Positions 44,258-53,536 of a stretch of 64,000 bases of DNA are shown piece after piece (positions within the stretch are counted from its first letter, which is position 1; each line of letters starts with the position of its first letter). The stretch is taken from NCBI GenBank assembly GCA_002383165.1, contig DFXK01000002.1:226638-290637 (forward strand), in the 5' to 3' direction. This DNA comes from Flavobacteriales bacterium UBA4110 (GTDB taxonomy: Bacteria; Bacteroidota; Bacteroidia; Flavobacteriales; Weeksellaceae). The notes under the pieces were generated by a model, which saw only the letters and a program-made list of their open reading frames with translations, ran no database searches and had not been told where the DNA came from. Position numbers and translations under genes: made by a program.

Positions 44258-45262
44258 ATGAGCAAAGTAGTAAGCTTTGGAGAAGTGATAATGCGAATGT
44301 CACCTGCAAACAACATGATGATGAAGCAAAGCAACGAGATGGAATTCTTTTTCGGTGGTACAGAACTTAATGTTGCCGCATCGCTTTCAACAATGGGTTG
44401 TGATGTGAAACACGTGAGCGTTGTTTCTGATGATTTTGTTGGCGAATCAGCAATTGCTTCCATCAAAAGTTATGGGATTGATACGACTCACATTTCGAAA
44501 AACGAGCATCCTTTAGGATTGTATTTCTTGGAAGTTGGATCTTCCGTTCGTGCTTCTAGAATTGCTTACAACCGATTAAATGGTTCTTTTGCAAACATCA
44601 ATCCAAACCAGATCGATTGGGAAAAAGCTTTGGAAGGCGCAGATTATTTCCATTGGACAGGGATCTCTCCTGGAATTTCGGAAAGTGCTTACATCGCTTT
44701 GAAAAAAGGTTTACAAGTAGCCAACGAAAAAGGCGTTGAAATCACAGCAGACCCAGCTTACCGTTCCAACCTTTGGAAATACGGAAAAGAAGGTTTCGAA
44801 GTTTTGAAAGAATTGGTGTCCTACTCCACTATTTTCATCGGCGGTGTTAACGAAATTAATGAGATTCTAGGAACATCTTTCGGTTATGATAAAGACAGTT
44901 TTATCCAAGCTGCTGAGACATTAATGAAAGAAATTCCTTCCATCAAAAAAATATTTGATAAAACCAGAATCGGCGTTACGGCAAGTAATCAGGCAACTCA
45001 AGGAAGAGCTTTGGTTAACGGACAATATTTCGAAACCGAAAGTCTGGAAGTGAATCCCGTTGTTGACAGAATCGGAACAGGAGATGCTTTTGCAGCAGGA
45101 TTAATTTATGGTTTAATCAACTTCGATGATGAGAAAGCTTTGAAGTTTGCCAACGCAGCCTGCGCCATCAAACATACTATTTTGGGCGATGTGAATCTGA
45201 GCAGTGCTAATGATATTCTGGAAGTGATGAACGGCAATTCTGGAGGAAGAATTAAAAGATAG
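44258..45262 (+). CDS. kdgK: 2-keto-3-deoxygluconate (KDG) kinase
   Basis: A 334-residue PfkB-family sugar kinase phosphorylating KDG to KDPG with ATP. It starts KVVSFGEVIMRMSP (GEV/IMR), has FFFGGTELNVAASLSTMGCDVKHVSVVSDD with the sugar-binding GGTELNVA, and ends with the PfkB signature DRIGTGDAFAAGLIYG (catalytic Asp in GTGDAF). Context (kdgA next, kduID before) makes KDG the clear substrate. Confidence 0.93.
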   Translation: MSKVVSFGEVIMRMSPANNMMMKQSNEMEFFFGGTELNVAASLSTMGCDVKHVSVVSDDFVGESAIASIKSYGIDTTHISKNEHPLGLYFLEVGSSVRASRIAYNRLNGSFANINPNQIDWEKALEGADYFHWTGISPGISESAYIALKKGLQVANEKGVEITADPAYRSNLWKYGKEGFEVLKELVSYSTIFIGGVNEINEILGTSFGYDKDSFIQAAETLMKEIPSIKKIFDKTRIGVTASNQATQGRALVNGQYFETESLEVNPVVDRIGTGDAFAAGLIYGLINFDDEKALKFANAACAIKHTILGDVNLSSANDILEVMNGNSGGRIKR

Positions 45263-45271
45263 TGATTAAAT

Positions 45272-45339
45272 TCTCTCGCAGATTAAGCAAATTGGGCAAA
45301 TTTTTAATTATCTGCTAAATCAGAACAATCTGCGAGAGA
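45272..45339. repeat. Inverted repeat between kdgK and kdgA
   Basis: Perfect 13-bp arms (TCTCTCGCAGATT 45272-45284 and AATCTGCGAGAGA 45327-45339) flank a 42-base loop containing a similar AAGCAAATTGGGC stretch. The downstream bases are A-rich not T-rich, so this is not a plus-strand terminator. It may be an interspersed repeat or mRNA-processing hairpin inside the operon. Confidence 0.65.
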
Positions 45340-45363
45340 TAAAAAAAAATAAAAGTCAAAGAA

Positions 45364-46029
45364 ATGACAAAGATTCAATTAGTTACCAATGCAATTATCA
45401 AACAAGGGATTTTGCCTTTGTATTATAATGCAGATGAAACTGTAACTTTAGAAATACTGAAATCGCTTTACAGAGCAGGAATCCGAGCGGTGGAATATAC
45501 AAGCCGTGGCGAATCTGCACTAAGCAATTTCACAAAAATGGTAGAAATCCGAAATGCAGAAATGCCGGATATGCTGCTTGGAATCGGAACAATCAAGAAT
45601 CAAAAACAAGCGGAAGATTATTACAAAGTTGGCGCTGATTTTTTCATCAGTCCAGGATTTGTTTCTGAAGTTGCAGAATTCTTGATTCCGAAAGATGTAT
45701 TGTACAGCCCAGGTTGTATGACGCCGACAGAAATCATCGAAGCTGAAAATGCAGGTGTGACTTTTGTAAAGTTATTCCCTGGAAATGCACTTGGAACAGG
45801 ATTTATGAGCGCCATCAAAGATGTATTTCCAAATTTGAAATTTATGCCAACCGGTGGCGTTGACACAACCAAAGAAAACATTGAAAGCTGGTTCAAAGCA
45901 GGTGTTTCCGCTGTTGGAATGGGCAGCAAATTGGTAAGCAAAGAATTGATGGCTTCCAAAGATTACACAACCATCGAAAACGAAACTAAAAAAGTAATAG
46001 AGATTATACAATCAATAAAAGCTTCTTAA
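45364..46029 (+). CDS. kdgA: KDPG/KHG aldolase
   Basis: A 221-residue class I aldolase (Eda family) that splits KDPG into pyruvate and glyceraldehyde 3-phosphate. The Schiff-base lysine is K136 in TFVKLFPGNALG; the general base is E44 in RAVEYTSRGE. GIGTIKN and PTGGVDTTKENI are the family's phosphate-binding segments. Final step of the pathway. It lies 101 bases after kdgK with an inverted repeat in between. Confidence 0.93.
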   Translation: MTKIQLVTNAIIKQGILPLYYNADETVTLEILKSLYRAGIRAVEYTSRGESALSNFTKMVEIRNAEMPDMLLGIGTIKNQKQAEDYYKVGADFFISPGFVSEVAEFLIPKDVLYSPGCMTPTEIIEAENAGVTFVKLFPGNALGTGFMSAIKDVFPNLKFMPTGGVDTTKENIESWFKAGVSAVGMGSKLVSKELMASKDYTTIENETKKVIEIIQSIKAS

Positions 46030-46064
46030 AATAAAGACACAAAACAATACCAAATCATCTTAAA

Positions 46065-47504
46065 ATGAATCAAACCATAACTTCTAAACCGAGTAATTAC
46101 AGATGGACCATTTGCGGTCTGCTCTTCATTGCTACAAGTATCAATTATTTGGACAGACAGGTTCTATCATTGACTTGGAAGGATTTTATACAGCCGGAGT
46201 TCCATTGGAATAATAATGATTATGGAAACATTACTGCATTATTCTCGATTTTCTACGCAGTAAGTATGTTTTTTGCAGGGAAGTTTGTGGATTTTATGGA
46301 TACGAAGAAAGGGTTCCTTTGGGCAATTGGTGTTTGGTCTCTTGGAGCCGTTCTACACGCATTTTGTGGCATCGCAGCTTCTGGAATCCTGACAGGAAAC
46401 TGGTTTGTAAGTTTCCACGAATCCAAAGAAATCATCAAAACAGTTGACAATGTCGCTTTGGTGGGAAGTACGAGTGTAATGTTATTCATTTTTGCAAGAT
46501 TTGTTTTGGCAGTTGGAGAAGCAGGAAATTTCCCTGCAGCCATTAAAACGACAGCAGAATATTTCCCTAAAAAAGACAGAGCTTTAGCTACAAGTATCTT
46601 CAATGCCGGAGCAGCTGTAGGTGCATTATCCGCTCCATTGATTATCCCGAGAATCGCCGAAAGATTGGGATGGGAAATGGCTTTCATCATCATTGGAGTT
46701 TTAGGATTTGTGTGGATGGGATTCTGGGTTTTCTTATATCAAAAACCAGAACATAATAAAAGATGTAACTCTGCCGAATTAGAATACATCCAGCAGGATC
46801 ACGGTTTGGAAGAAGAAGTAAGTAAAAACAGCAAAGTTTCTTTCGTACAATGTTTTAAATACAAACAGACTTGGGCTTTTGCTTTTGGAAAATTTATGAC
46901 AGATGGCGTGTGGTGGTTCTATATGTTCTGGACTCCAGCTTATTTAAGCTCTGTCTACGGAATCAAATCCAATGACGACCTTGGCCAAGCAGCTATTTTC
47001 GTGCTTTACACCATTACATTATTATCAATTGTCGGAGGTTGGCTACCAACTTATTTCATCAATAAAAAAGGAATGGACCCGTACGCCGGAAGAATGAAAG
47101 CAATGTTGATTTTCGCATTTTTTCCACTGTTAGCATTGATTGCCCAGCCTTTAGGAAGTTACTCTTTCTGGTTGCCGGTTATCATCATCGGGATTGCAGG
47201 CGCAGGTCATCAAGCTTGGTCAGCTAACATTATGTCTACCGTTGGCGATATGTTTCCGAAAAAAGCAATCGCAACCATCACAGGAATTGGTGGAATGGCA
47301 GGCGGAATTGGTTCATTGATTATCAACAAAGGATCAGGAGTTCTTTTTGATTTTGCAGGAGAAACTCAAATGGAATTTATGGGTTTCAAAGGAGAAGAAG
47401 CTGGTTATTTCATTATATTTTCAATCTGTGCCGTGGTTTATTTAATTGGCTGGACAGTAATGAAATCGCTTGTGCCAGTGTACAAACCAGTAACAGACCT
47501 TTAA
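46065..47504 (+). CDS. exuT: MFS hexuronate transporter (ExuT-like)
   Basis: A 479-residue major facilitator, about 12 membrane segments, first around LFIATSINYLDRQVLSL (ACS family motif NYLDR). SVGEAGNFPAAIKTTAEYFPKKDRALATSIFNAGAAVGAL in the fourth-fifth helices is characteristic of anion:cation symporters for hexuronates. FMTDGVWWFYMFWTPAYLSSVYG and AWSANIMSTVGDMFPKKAIATITGIGGMAGGIGS in the C-half complete the pattern. It would bring monomeric galacturonate from periplasm to cytoplasm for UxaC. Gene is within the kdg-uxa run, 35 bases after kdgA. Confidence 0.9.
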   Translation: MNQTITSKPSNYRWTICGLLFIATSINYLDRQVLSLTWKDFIQPEFHWNNNDYGNITALFSIFYAVSMFFAGKFVDFMDTKKGFLWAIGVWSLGAVLHAFCGIAASGILTGNWFVSFHESKEIIKTVDNVALVGSTSVMLFIFARFVLAVGEAGNFPAAIKTTAEYFPKKDRALATSIFNAGAAVGALSAPLIIPRIAERLGWEMAFIIIGVLGFVWMGFWVFLYQKPEHNKRCNSAELEYIQQDHGLEEEVSKNSKVSFVQCFKYKQTWAFAFGKFMTDGVWWFYMFWTPAYLSSVYGIKSNDDLGQAAIFVLYTITLLSIVGGWLPTYFINKKGMDPYAGRMKAMLIFAFFPLLALIAQPLGSYSFWLPVIIIGIAGAGHQAWSANIMSTVGDMFPKKAIATITGIGGMAGGIGSLIINKGSGVLFDFAGETQMEFMGFKGEEAGYFIIFSICAVVYLIGWTVMKSLVPVYKPVTDL

Positions 47505-47533
47505 CCAAATTATAAAATTTAAAGAATAAAACA

Positions 47534-48991
47534 ATGGAATATCAAACTAAACAAAAACTTAACCGTGAAAACTCAGGTCAAACTGAGAAACTGCCAATCA
47601 AATTTTTACAGTTCGGAGAAGGTAATTTCCTTCGTGCATTTGTAGACTACCTTATCGACAAGATGAACAAAGAAGCAGGCTTCAATGCTGGTGTAGCTGT
47701 TGTACAGCCTACTGTTGGTGGTCTTGTTGATATGTTGGAAGAGCAGGATAATCTTTACACTCTTTTCGTAAGAGGCGTAAAAAAAGGACAAATTGTGGAT
47801 GACCAGAGAGTGATTTCTGCAATCCAACGTTCATTCAGTCCTTATGAAAATTACGCTGAATATCTTGAGTTGGCTAAAGGAGAAGATTTACAGTTTATTT
47901 TATCTAATACAACAGAAGCTGGAATTGCTTTTGATGAGTCTGAAACGTCTTTAGATTCAGGTCCTCACAAGAATTTCCCTGCAAAAGTAACAACTTTCCT
48001 TTACGAGAGATTCAAGCATTTTAATGGAGATTCAGAGAAAGGTCTTCACATCATTCCTTGCGAATTGATTGAAAACAATGCTTTGACATTGAAGAAATAT
48101 ATTCTAAAATATGCTTTGCTTTGGAATCTAGGTTCAGAATTTTCTAATTGGATAGAAAACAGCAACTATTTCCACAATACTTTGGTGGACAGAATCGTTC
48201 CGGGTTATCCAAGAGAAGAAAAAGATGAATATGAAGCTAAGTTAGATTATGATGATAAACTAATGGTGGTTTGCGAAGCATTCTTACTTTGGGTAATTGA
48301 AGGTGATGAGAAATTGAAAGCATTGATTCCGTTTGATAAAATTGATGACCAAGTTTTGGTTGTAGATGACATCACGCCTTACAGAACCAGAAAAGTTAGA
48401 ATCCTGAACGGTGCTCACACAGCAATGTTGGCATTCTCAATCCTTGACGGAAAAGAAACTGTGAAAGAAGCAATTGATGCAGACTTTGCAGGAAAATGGA
48501 TTTCCGAGACGGTTTATAACGAAATCATCCCTACTCTGGATTTATCAACAGAAGAATTAACAGCATTTTCGGATGAAGTTTTTGACAGATTCAGAAACCC
48601 GTTCTTGAAGCATTTGCTTTCCAGTATTGCTTTGAATTCGGTTTCGAAGTTCAAAGTGAGAGTGTTGCCAAGCTTATTGAAATATGTTGAAATCAAAAAC
48701 GAATTACCAACTAATTTGACTTTTGCATTAGCAGCGTTGATTAGATTCTATCAAGGTGAATTTGATGGAAAACAACTTCCTGTGAGCGATGACACTCCAG
48801 TTTTGGAAAGATTCAAAGAAATCTGGTCAACCAACGACCTTGGAGAAGTGGCGAAAAATGCATTATCAGAAGTGAGTTTCTGGGATACAGATTTGACTCA
48901 AATCAATGGACTAACTGAATCTGTTACTAAAGCTTTGCGTGCAATCGATTCCAATGGAATTGAGGAAGGGTATAAAAGTTTCATTGAGTAA
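47534..48991 (+). CDS. uxaB: Tagaturonate reductase
   Basis: A 485-residue mannitol-dehydrogenase family enzyme reducing tagaturonate to D-altronate with NADH. The N-terminal motif LQFGEGNFLRAFVDYLIDKMN is the nucleotide-binding signature of UxaB, followed by GVAVVQPT, HIIPCELIENNALTLKKYI with active-site Lys and Asn, and ILNGAHTAMLAFSIL. It follows exuT by 29 bases. The repeat copy at 49021 separates it from uxaA. Confidence 0.93.
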   Translation: MEYQTKQKLNRENSGQTEKLPIKFLQFGEGNFLRAFVDYLIDKMNKEAGFNAGVAVVQPTVGGLVDMLEEQDNLYTLFVRGVKKGQIVDDQRVISAIQRSFSPYENYAEYLELAKGEDLQFILSNTTEAGIAFDESETSLDSGPHKNFPAKVTTFLYERFKHFNGDSEKGLHIIPCELIENNALTLKKYILKYALLWNLGSEFSNWIENSNYFHNTLVDRIVPGYPREEKDEYEAKLDYDDKLMVVCEAFLLWVIEGDEKLKALIPFDKIDDQVLVVDDITPYRTRKVRILNGAHTAMLAFSILDGKETVKEAIDADFAGKWISETVYNEIIPTLDLSTEELTAFSDEVFDRFRNPFLKHLLSSIALNSVSKFKVRVLPSLLKYVEIKNELPTNLTFALAALIRFYQGEFDGKQLPVSDDTPVLERFKEIWSTNDLGEVAKNALSEVSFWDTDLTQINGLTESVTKALRAIDSNGIEEGYKSFIE

Positions 48992-49020
48992 TTTTTGGTT
49001 CAATCTTTAAACGTTGAATC

Positions 49021-49109
49021 ACTCGCAGTCCGACTTGAGCGGAAATCCTTTTTACGCAGCGCAGCGGAGTGAAAAGATTGGGAGCGGAAGGCGGATTAAG
49101 CTGCCCAAA
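49021..49109 (-). repeat. Interspersed repeat, copy B (inverted relative to 43613-43726)
   Basis: Bases 49072-49109 are the exact reverse complement of 43613-43650; 49021-49045 pair with 43702-43726 with one mismatch. The centre is shorter than in copy A. It lies between uxaB and uxaA, so the two copies bracket kdgF-kdgK-kdgA-exuT-uxaB in opposite orientations. Confidence 0.88.
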
Positions 49110-49171
49110 CCTAACAAAGTAGTTCGGCAAAGTCAAATTATTATAAAGAATAAAGTTATAATCTGAAAATT

Positions 49172-50785
49172 ATGCAAAAAAAAGTATTAAAAGTAAACCC
49201 GAAAGACAACATCATTGTTGCGCTGACGGATTTGCCTGCCGGAGAAATAGTGCATCTTGACGGTGCAGATTACACGGTTCTGAAAGATACGAAAGCAAAA
49301 CATAAATTCGCAGCAGAAGATTTTGGGGTTGGCGACCATATCTTTATGTACGGCGTAATCGTGGGAAAAGCGAATCAACCCATCCAAAAAGGCGAAGTTA
49401 TTACGACTGAAAACGTAAAACACGAGAGTGAAGAGGTTTTCAAAAAGACGGGAGATTTGGGTTGGACGCCGCCGAATGTGGATAAATGGAAAGATAAAAC
49501 CTTCAATGGTTATCATCGTGCTGACGGACAAGTGGGAACCAAAAATGTGTGGTTATTTTTCCCATTGGTGTTTTGTGAAAACAAGAATATCGAGAAGTTG
49601 AAGGATATTTTCGAAAACGAATTGTTACCGAAAAAAGAAGTTTCTTACAAGAATTTCTTACGCTCTTTGATTGAAGAAAAAAGCGTGGAAGAGATTGAAG
49701 ATAAATCCAGAAACGAAAATCTTCTTGATAATATCGAAGTAAAATTCATCAATCATCAAGGTGGATGTGGAGGAATCAGACAAGATTCGGAATTGCTTGC
49801 GAAATTACTTGCAGGTTATGTGAATAATCCGAATGTGGCTGGTGCAACGGTTTTGAGTCTCGGATGTCAGAATCTTCAGGTTGATATTTTTCAAAATGCT
49901 TTGAAAGAAATGAGCCCGAACAGCGATAAAGAGATTCTAATCTTTGAACAGCAGAAAATCGGAACTACAGACAAAATGTTCCAAATGGTTATCAAAGATT
50001 CTTTTGAAGCAATAAAAAGAGCCAACAAAATCGAACGTAAACCTGCGCCTGTTTCGAAACTGAGCATTGGTCTGGAATGTGGTGGGTCTGATGGTTTTTC
50101 GGGTATTTCTGCCAATCCTGCTTTAGGCGTTGTTTCAGATATTTTTGCAGCGTTGGGAGGAAAAACAATTTTAGCAGAATTCCCTGAACTGTGTGGTGTG
50201 GAGCAAGAATTAATGAACCGATGTGTAGATGAGGAAAAAGCCGATAAGTTTTTATCATTAATGAAAGCTTTTGAAAAATCCGTTGTGGATGCAGGCTCAG
50301 GGTTTGATATGAATCCATCGCCCGGAAATATCAAAGACGGCTTGATTACCGATGCAATGAAATCTGCCGGAGCTTCTAAAAAAGGTGGAACTGCTCCGAT
50401 TGTGGATGTTTTGGATTATGGCGAATATATTTCGAAGCCAGGTTTAAACCTACTGAATACACCAGGAAACGATGCTGAATGTACAACAGGATTGGTTGGA
50501 GCTGGAGCAACAGTGGTTTTGTTTACCACAGGTTTAGGAAATCCGATGGGAAATCCGATCGCTCCAGTTGTGAAAATTTCTTCCAATACAGCATTGATTA
50601 ACAGAATGTCGGATATTATCGATGTGAATGCCGGAACTGTGATTACAGGCGAAAAAAGTATCCAAGAAGTGGGCGAAGAAATCGTAGATTATATTATAGA
50701 ATTGGCAAGCGGCAACATAGAAACAAAAGCTGACCAACTGAAACAAGACGTGTTTATTCCTTGGAAACGAGGTGTATCTCTATAA
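49172..50785 (+). CDS. uxaA: Altronate dehydratase
   Basis: A 537-residue UxaA/GarD-type dehydratase converting D-altronate to KDG. An N-terminal SAF domain (about 1-100, HIFMYGVIVGKANQPIQKGE) joins the catalytic domain with FNGYHRADGQVGTKNVWLFFPLVFCENKNI, INHQGGCGGIRQDSE, LGLECGGSDGFSGISANPALG and GNPIAPVVKISSNT; conserved cysteines in GGCGG and ECGGSDGFSG probably bind iron. Last catabolic gene, 180 bases after uxaB, closed by a terminator. Confidence 0.94.
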   Translation: MQKKVLKVNPKDNIIVALTDLPAGEIVHLDGADYTVLKDTKAKHKFAAEDFGVGDHIFMYGVIVGKANQPIQKGEVITTENVKHESEEVFKKTGDLGWTPPNVDKWKDKTFNGYHRADGQVGTKNVWLFFPLVFCENKNIEKLKDIFENELLPKKEVSYKNFLRSLIEEKSVEEIEDKSRNENLLDNIEVKFINHQGGCGGIRQDSELLAKLLAGYVNNPNVAGATVLSLGCQNLQVDIFQNALKEMSPNSDKEILIFEQQKIGTTDKMFQMVIKDSFEAIKRANKIERKPAPVSKLSIGLECGGSDGFSGISANPALGVVSDIFAALGGKTILAEFPELCGVEQELMNRCVDEEKADKFLSLMKAFEKSVVDAGSGFDMNPSPGNIKDGLITDAMKSAGASKKGGTAPIVDVLDYGEYISKPGLNLLNTPGNDAECTTGLVGAGATVVLFTTGLGNPMGNPIAPVVKISSNTALINRMSDIIDVNAGTVITGEKSIQEVGEEIVDYIIELASGNIETKADQLKQDVFIPWKRGVSL

Positions 50786-50813
50786 TTTTTTGAATTTTAA
50801 GGTTTTTATTTTT

Positions 50814-50849
50814 AAAGGGCATTTCTTCTTTTTGAAGAGTGCTCTTTTT
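50814..50849 (+). terminator. Terminator after uxaA
   Basis: AAAGGGCA (50814-50821) pairs with TGCTCTTT (50840-50847) with one mismatch; an inner TTCTTC/GAAGA pairing lengthens the stem and a T-run follows. It ends the catabolic operon 28 bases past the uxaA stop. Confidence 0.75.
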
Positions 50850-50852
50850 CAT

Positions 50853-52715
50853 TTATGGTTCGAGGTTCTTAATGGCTTCCAGCATATCAATTCCCTTTTC
50901 TAAAATTGGTTTGAAAATATCGCCTTTTTCAGTCAGTCGGTCTAATGAATTATGAATATTAAAGTCGGTAGGTTTAAGTCCGTTTTTAATCTCATACCAT
51001 TCCAGCGGCATAGAGACGGGCGCACCATTTTTCGGCCGAAGACTATAAACACTTGCCAAAGTCTGGCCTCTTCTGTTTTGCAAATAATCTAAGTATATTT
51101 TATTTTTATCTCTTTTCTGGAGACTTCGTTCGAGCGTCGTCAAAGTGGGCAATTTTTGTTGAACCATCTGCATCAGAAGATGTCCGAAATCCTTGACTTG
51201 CTCATAAGAATATTTAGCATTCATAGGAATATAAACGTGGATTCCTGAACTTCCCGAAGTTTTAGGATATCCATCAATTCCAACTAAATCCAAAACTTCC
51301 TTTACTGCCAGAGCAGTTTCTATCACATCTTCAAAAGAATTTTTCTCCGACGGATCGAGATCCAGAACGAGATAATCCGGATTGTCCACTTTTTGGATTT
51401 TGCTAGTCCAGACATTCAACTCGATGCAACCGAGATTATTCAAATAGGCCATTGTTTCCCTGTCCTTGCAGATAATATAATTTATATATTTATCACTACT
51501 TTCTGAGAAAACCTTTTGAATTTTTATCCATTCCGGTGTTTCTTCCGCAGCATCTTTTTGGTAAAAACTCATTCCACTGATCCCATTTGGATAGCGGTTC
51601 ATTGACTGCGGTCGATCTTTTAGATGTGGCAAAATATATTTTGAAATGCTTTGGTAGAAATCAATCACATCGCCTTTTGTTACCTCATCATCGGGAAAAT
51701 AGATTTTATTTTGATTGGTAAGCTTCAGTTTTTGCTTTCCGATTGTTTTCTCCACATCATCTTTTCCTGTTCTTTTCTTAGGTTTTGATTTTTTCACGGG
51801 TTCTCTTTTTGATTTTTTTTCTGCATTGAATCGTACGTCATTTGCTTCAATATCATCACGCAGTCGCAGGAAAATCGGATGTCTATAAATCAGATCTTTT
51901 GTAAGTTCTGTAAATTTTATTTCAGCCACAAGTTCTGGTTTTATCCAAGTCGCTTTGGTATTGGTTTTTGGCGTGATCTTGAAAACGGATTGATCCGCAA
52001 TCAAAGGTTGCATCTTGTCATATATTTCGGAAAGGGATTGGTCGTTAAAACCACCACCTGCATGACCACAAAATACCATTTCGCCATTCACATACTTGCC
52101 GAGTATCAACGCTCCAAATTTTTTCCTGGAGCCTTTGGGCGCGGTAAATCCGCAAATTATGGCTTCATCACTTTTATGGATCTTGATTTTTAGCCATTCC
52201 GAACTTCGGATATCTTCTTTGTAAAGACTTTCTGTTTTTTTTGCTACAATACCTTCTAACCCCAAATCTTTTGCTGCCTCCAAGAACTTCTTTCCGTTTT
52301 CCAAAACGTGGTCACTGTATTTCACCACATCATTTTCGATTAACGCATCCTTAAGTAACTCTTTTCGTTGAAGATAAGTCAGATTTTCGGTCGAATGTCC
52401 GTTGAGCCAAAGTAAGTCGAACACCTGAAACGTGAGTGCTTGATTAGGATGATCACCAATCCTTTGAAGCCATTGAAAATTAGGTTTTCCCTGATCATCG
52501 TAAGCAACAATCTCACCGTCAAGAATCATTCGATGCTCCTGCAACTTTAGAGAATTAGTAACTTTTTTAAATTTCTGAGAAAAATCGATGCCGTTTCTGG
52601 AATAAACACGTATGTCATCTCTGCTCAGATCAGCAATTGCTCGGTAACCGTCCCATTTGATTTCGAACGCCCATTCCTTATCATCAAAAGCTTCATCAGA
52701 CGATTTACAAAGCAT
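50853..52715 (-). CDS. ligD: DNA ligase D, ligase and polymerase domains (frameshifted fragment)
   Basis: A 620-residue ORF covering the ligase and primase-polymerase domains of LigD, the enzyme of bacterial non-homologous end joining. The adenylation lysine is K20 in EIKWDGYRAI; ligase motifs continue with LDGEIVAYD and EGIVAKK. The polymerase has YLVLDLDPSEK (metal-binding DLD, about 450) and KTSGSSGIHVYIPM. The reading frame remains open upstream of this ATG up to 52801-52810 and encodes ...APSLIGAKKLSEFIKP just before the ATG, i.e. genuine LigD linker. A frameshift at the A10 tract separates it from the phosphoesterase domain. Restoring the frame gives a protein of about 845 residues. Whether this part is translated alone is unknown. 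Confidence 0.85.
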   Translation of the reverse strand: MLCKSSDEAFDDKEWAFEIKWDGYRAIADLSRDDIRVYSRNGIDFSQKFKKVTNSLKLQEHRMILDGEIVAYDDQGKPNFQWLQRIGDHPNQALTFQVFDLLWLNGHSTENLTYLQRKELLKDALIENDVVKYSDHVLENGKKFLEAAKDLGLEGIVAKKTESLYKEDIRSSEWLKIKIHKSDEAIICGFTAPKGSRKKFGALILGKYVNGEMVFCGHAGGGFNDQSLSEIYDKMQPLIADQSVFKITPKTNTKATWIKPELVAEIKFTELTKDLIYRHPIFLRLRDDIEANDVRFNAEKKSKREPVKKSKPKKRTGKDDVEKTIGKQKLKLTNQNKIYFPDDEVTKGDVIDFYQSISKYILPHLKDRPQSMNRYPNGISGMSFYQKDAAEETPEWIKIQKVFSESSDKYINYIICKDRETMAYLNNLGCIELNVWTSKIQKVDNPDYLVLDLDPSEKNSFEDVIETALAVKEVLDLVGIDGYPKTSGSSGIHVYIPMNAKYSYEQVKDFGHLLMQMVQQKLPTLTTLERSLQKRDKNKIYLDYLQNRRGQTLASVYSLRPKNGAPVSMPLEWYEIKNGLKPTDFNIHNSLDRLTEKGDIFKPILEKGIDMLEAIKNLEP

Positions 52716-52780
52716 AGGTTTGATGAATTCTGATAATTTTTTGGCTCCTATAAGTGATGGCGCATAATTCTTAAAGTGTT

Positions 52781-53392
52781 TTACACCTTCTGACGAGTCA
52801 TTTTTTTTTTACCTTCTTTCTCTTCGAGATAAGCGGTAACTTTAGAATTTTTCAAGGTATGTTCCTCTGCATCATAATCTTCATCTACAGCAAATTGATC
52901 TTTATGTTTGATGAGCAGCCAGGCATTTTCATCTTTTGAGTTTTTGATTTTCACCAACGCAAATTCGCCCTTGAGTTTTTTACCGTGAAGAATGAATTTT
53001 AAAGATTGCTTATGAAGCTCTGAACGCATCACGAGATCATCACTTTTACCCTCAATTTTTTCAATGGGTTCGTAAGTTCCTTCGTCCCAGATCTCCACTT
53101 CGCCAGCTCCGTAATTGCCTTTTGGAATTGAGCCTTCAAAAGTCCTATATGAATACGGATGATCTTCTACCATCATAGCCAGCCTTTTATCCGCAGGATT
53201 AAGCGAAGGTCCTTTGGGAACAGCCCAGCTTTTAAGAACACCATCCATTTCCAGACGGAAATCGTAATGGAGCCTTGTTGCGGCGTGTCGTTGAATCACA
53301 AATTTCAACTTTTTACCGCTTGATTTTTCTTTACCTACCGGCTCAGATGTTTCCTTGAAATTCCTTTTTTTGTTATAATCCTCAAGTGCCAT
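52781..53392 (-). CDS. ligD: DNA ligase D, N-terminal 3'-phosphoesterase domain (frameshifted fragment)
   Basis: A 203-residue ORF with the LigD phosphoesterase domain: FVIQRHAATRLHYDFRLEMDGVLKSWAVPKGPSLNPADKRLAMMVEDHPYSYRTFEGSIPKGNYGAGEVEIWDEG, with the conserved His/Arg/Asp of RHAATRLHYDFRLE. It trims 3' ends at breaks. The ORF ends ...EGKKKMTRQKV shortly after the A10 tract (52801-52810), where the reading frame slips from the true LigD frame. It is the N-terminal part of the same gene as 50853-52715. Ku is encoded just upstream on the same strand (144-bp gap). Confidence 0.85.
   Translation of the reverse strand: MALEDYNKKRNFKETSEPVGKEKSSGKKLKFVIQRHAATRLHYDFRLEMDGVLKSWAVPKGPSLNPADKRLAMMVEDHPYSYRTFEGSIPKGNYGAGEVEIWDEGTYEPIEKIEGKSDDLVMRSELHKQSLKFILHGKKLKGEFALVKIKNSKDENAWLLIKHKDQFAVDEDYDAEEHTLKNSKVTAYLEEKEGKKKMTRQKV
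52801..52810 (-). other. A10 homopolymer at the ligD frameshift
   Basis: Ten A's on the minus strand directly at the point where the phosphoesterase frame and the ligase frame diverge. Adding one A (or losing two) joins the two ORFs into a continuous LigD. It may be a real mutation, a site of transcriptional slippage or phase variation, or a sequencing error. Confidence 0.85.
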
Positions 53393-53536
53393 AGCTTTTA
53401 TGAATAATGAATTGAAAGTTGATTATTTTTGGTTTCTAGTTTTCAAATTTTAATTTTTGTTTTTTGATTATTAGTACACACTAAACTATTAATCTGAACC
53501 CAAGATTATAAAAAGAAGTTGAAACCCGAAACTAAA

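Noticed and set aside
45272..45339. Terminator between kdgK and kdgA
   Set aside because: The hairpin has a 42-base loop and is followed by A's, so it would not terminate plus-strand transcription.
48942..48955. GCAATCGATTCC near the end of uxaB as an operator
   Set aside because: Inside a coding region and lacks the second half-site.
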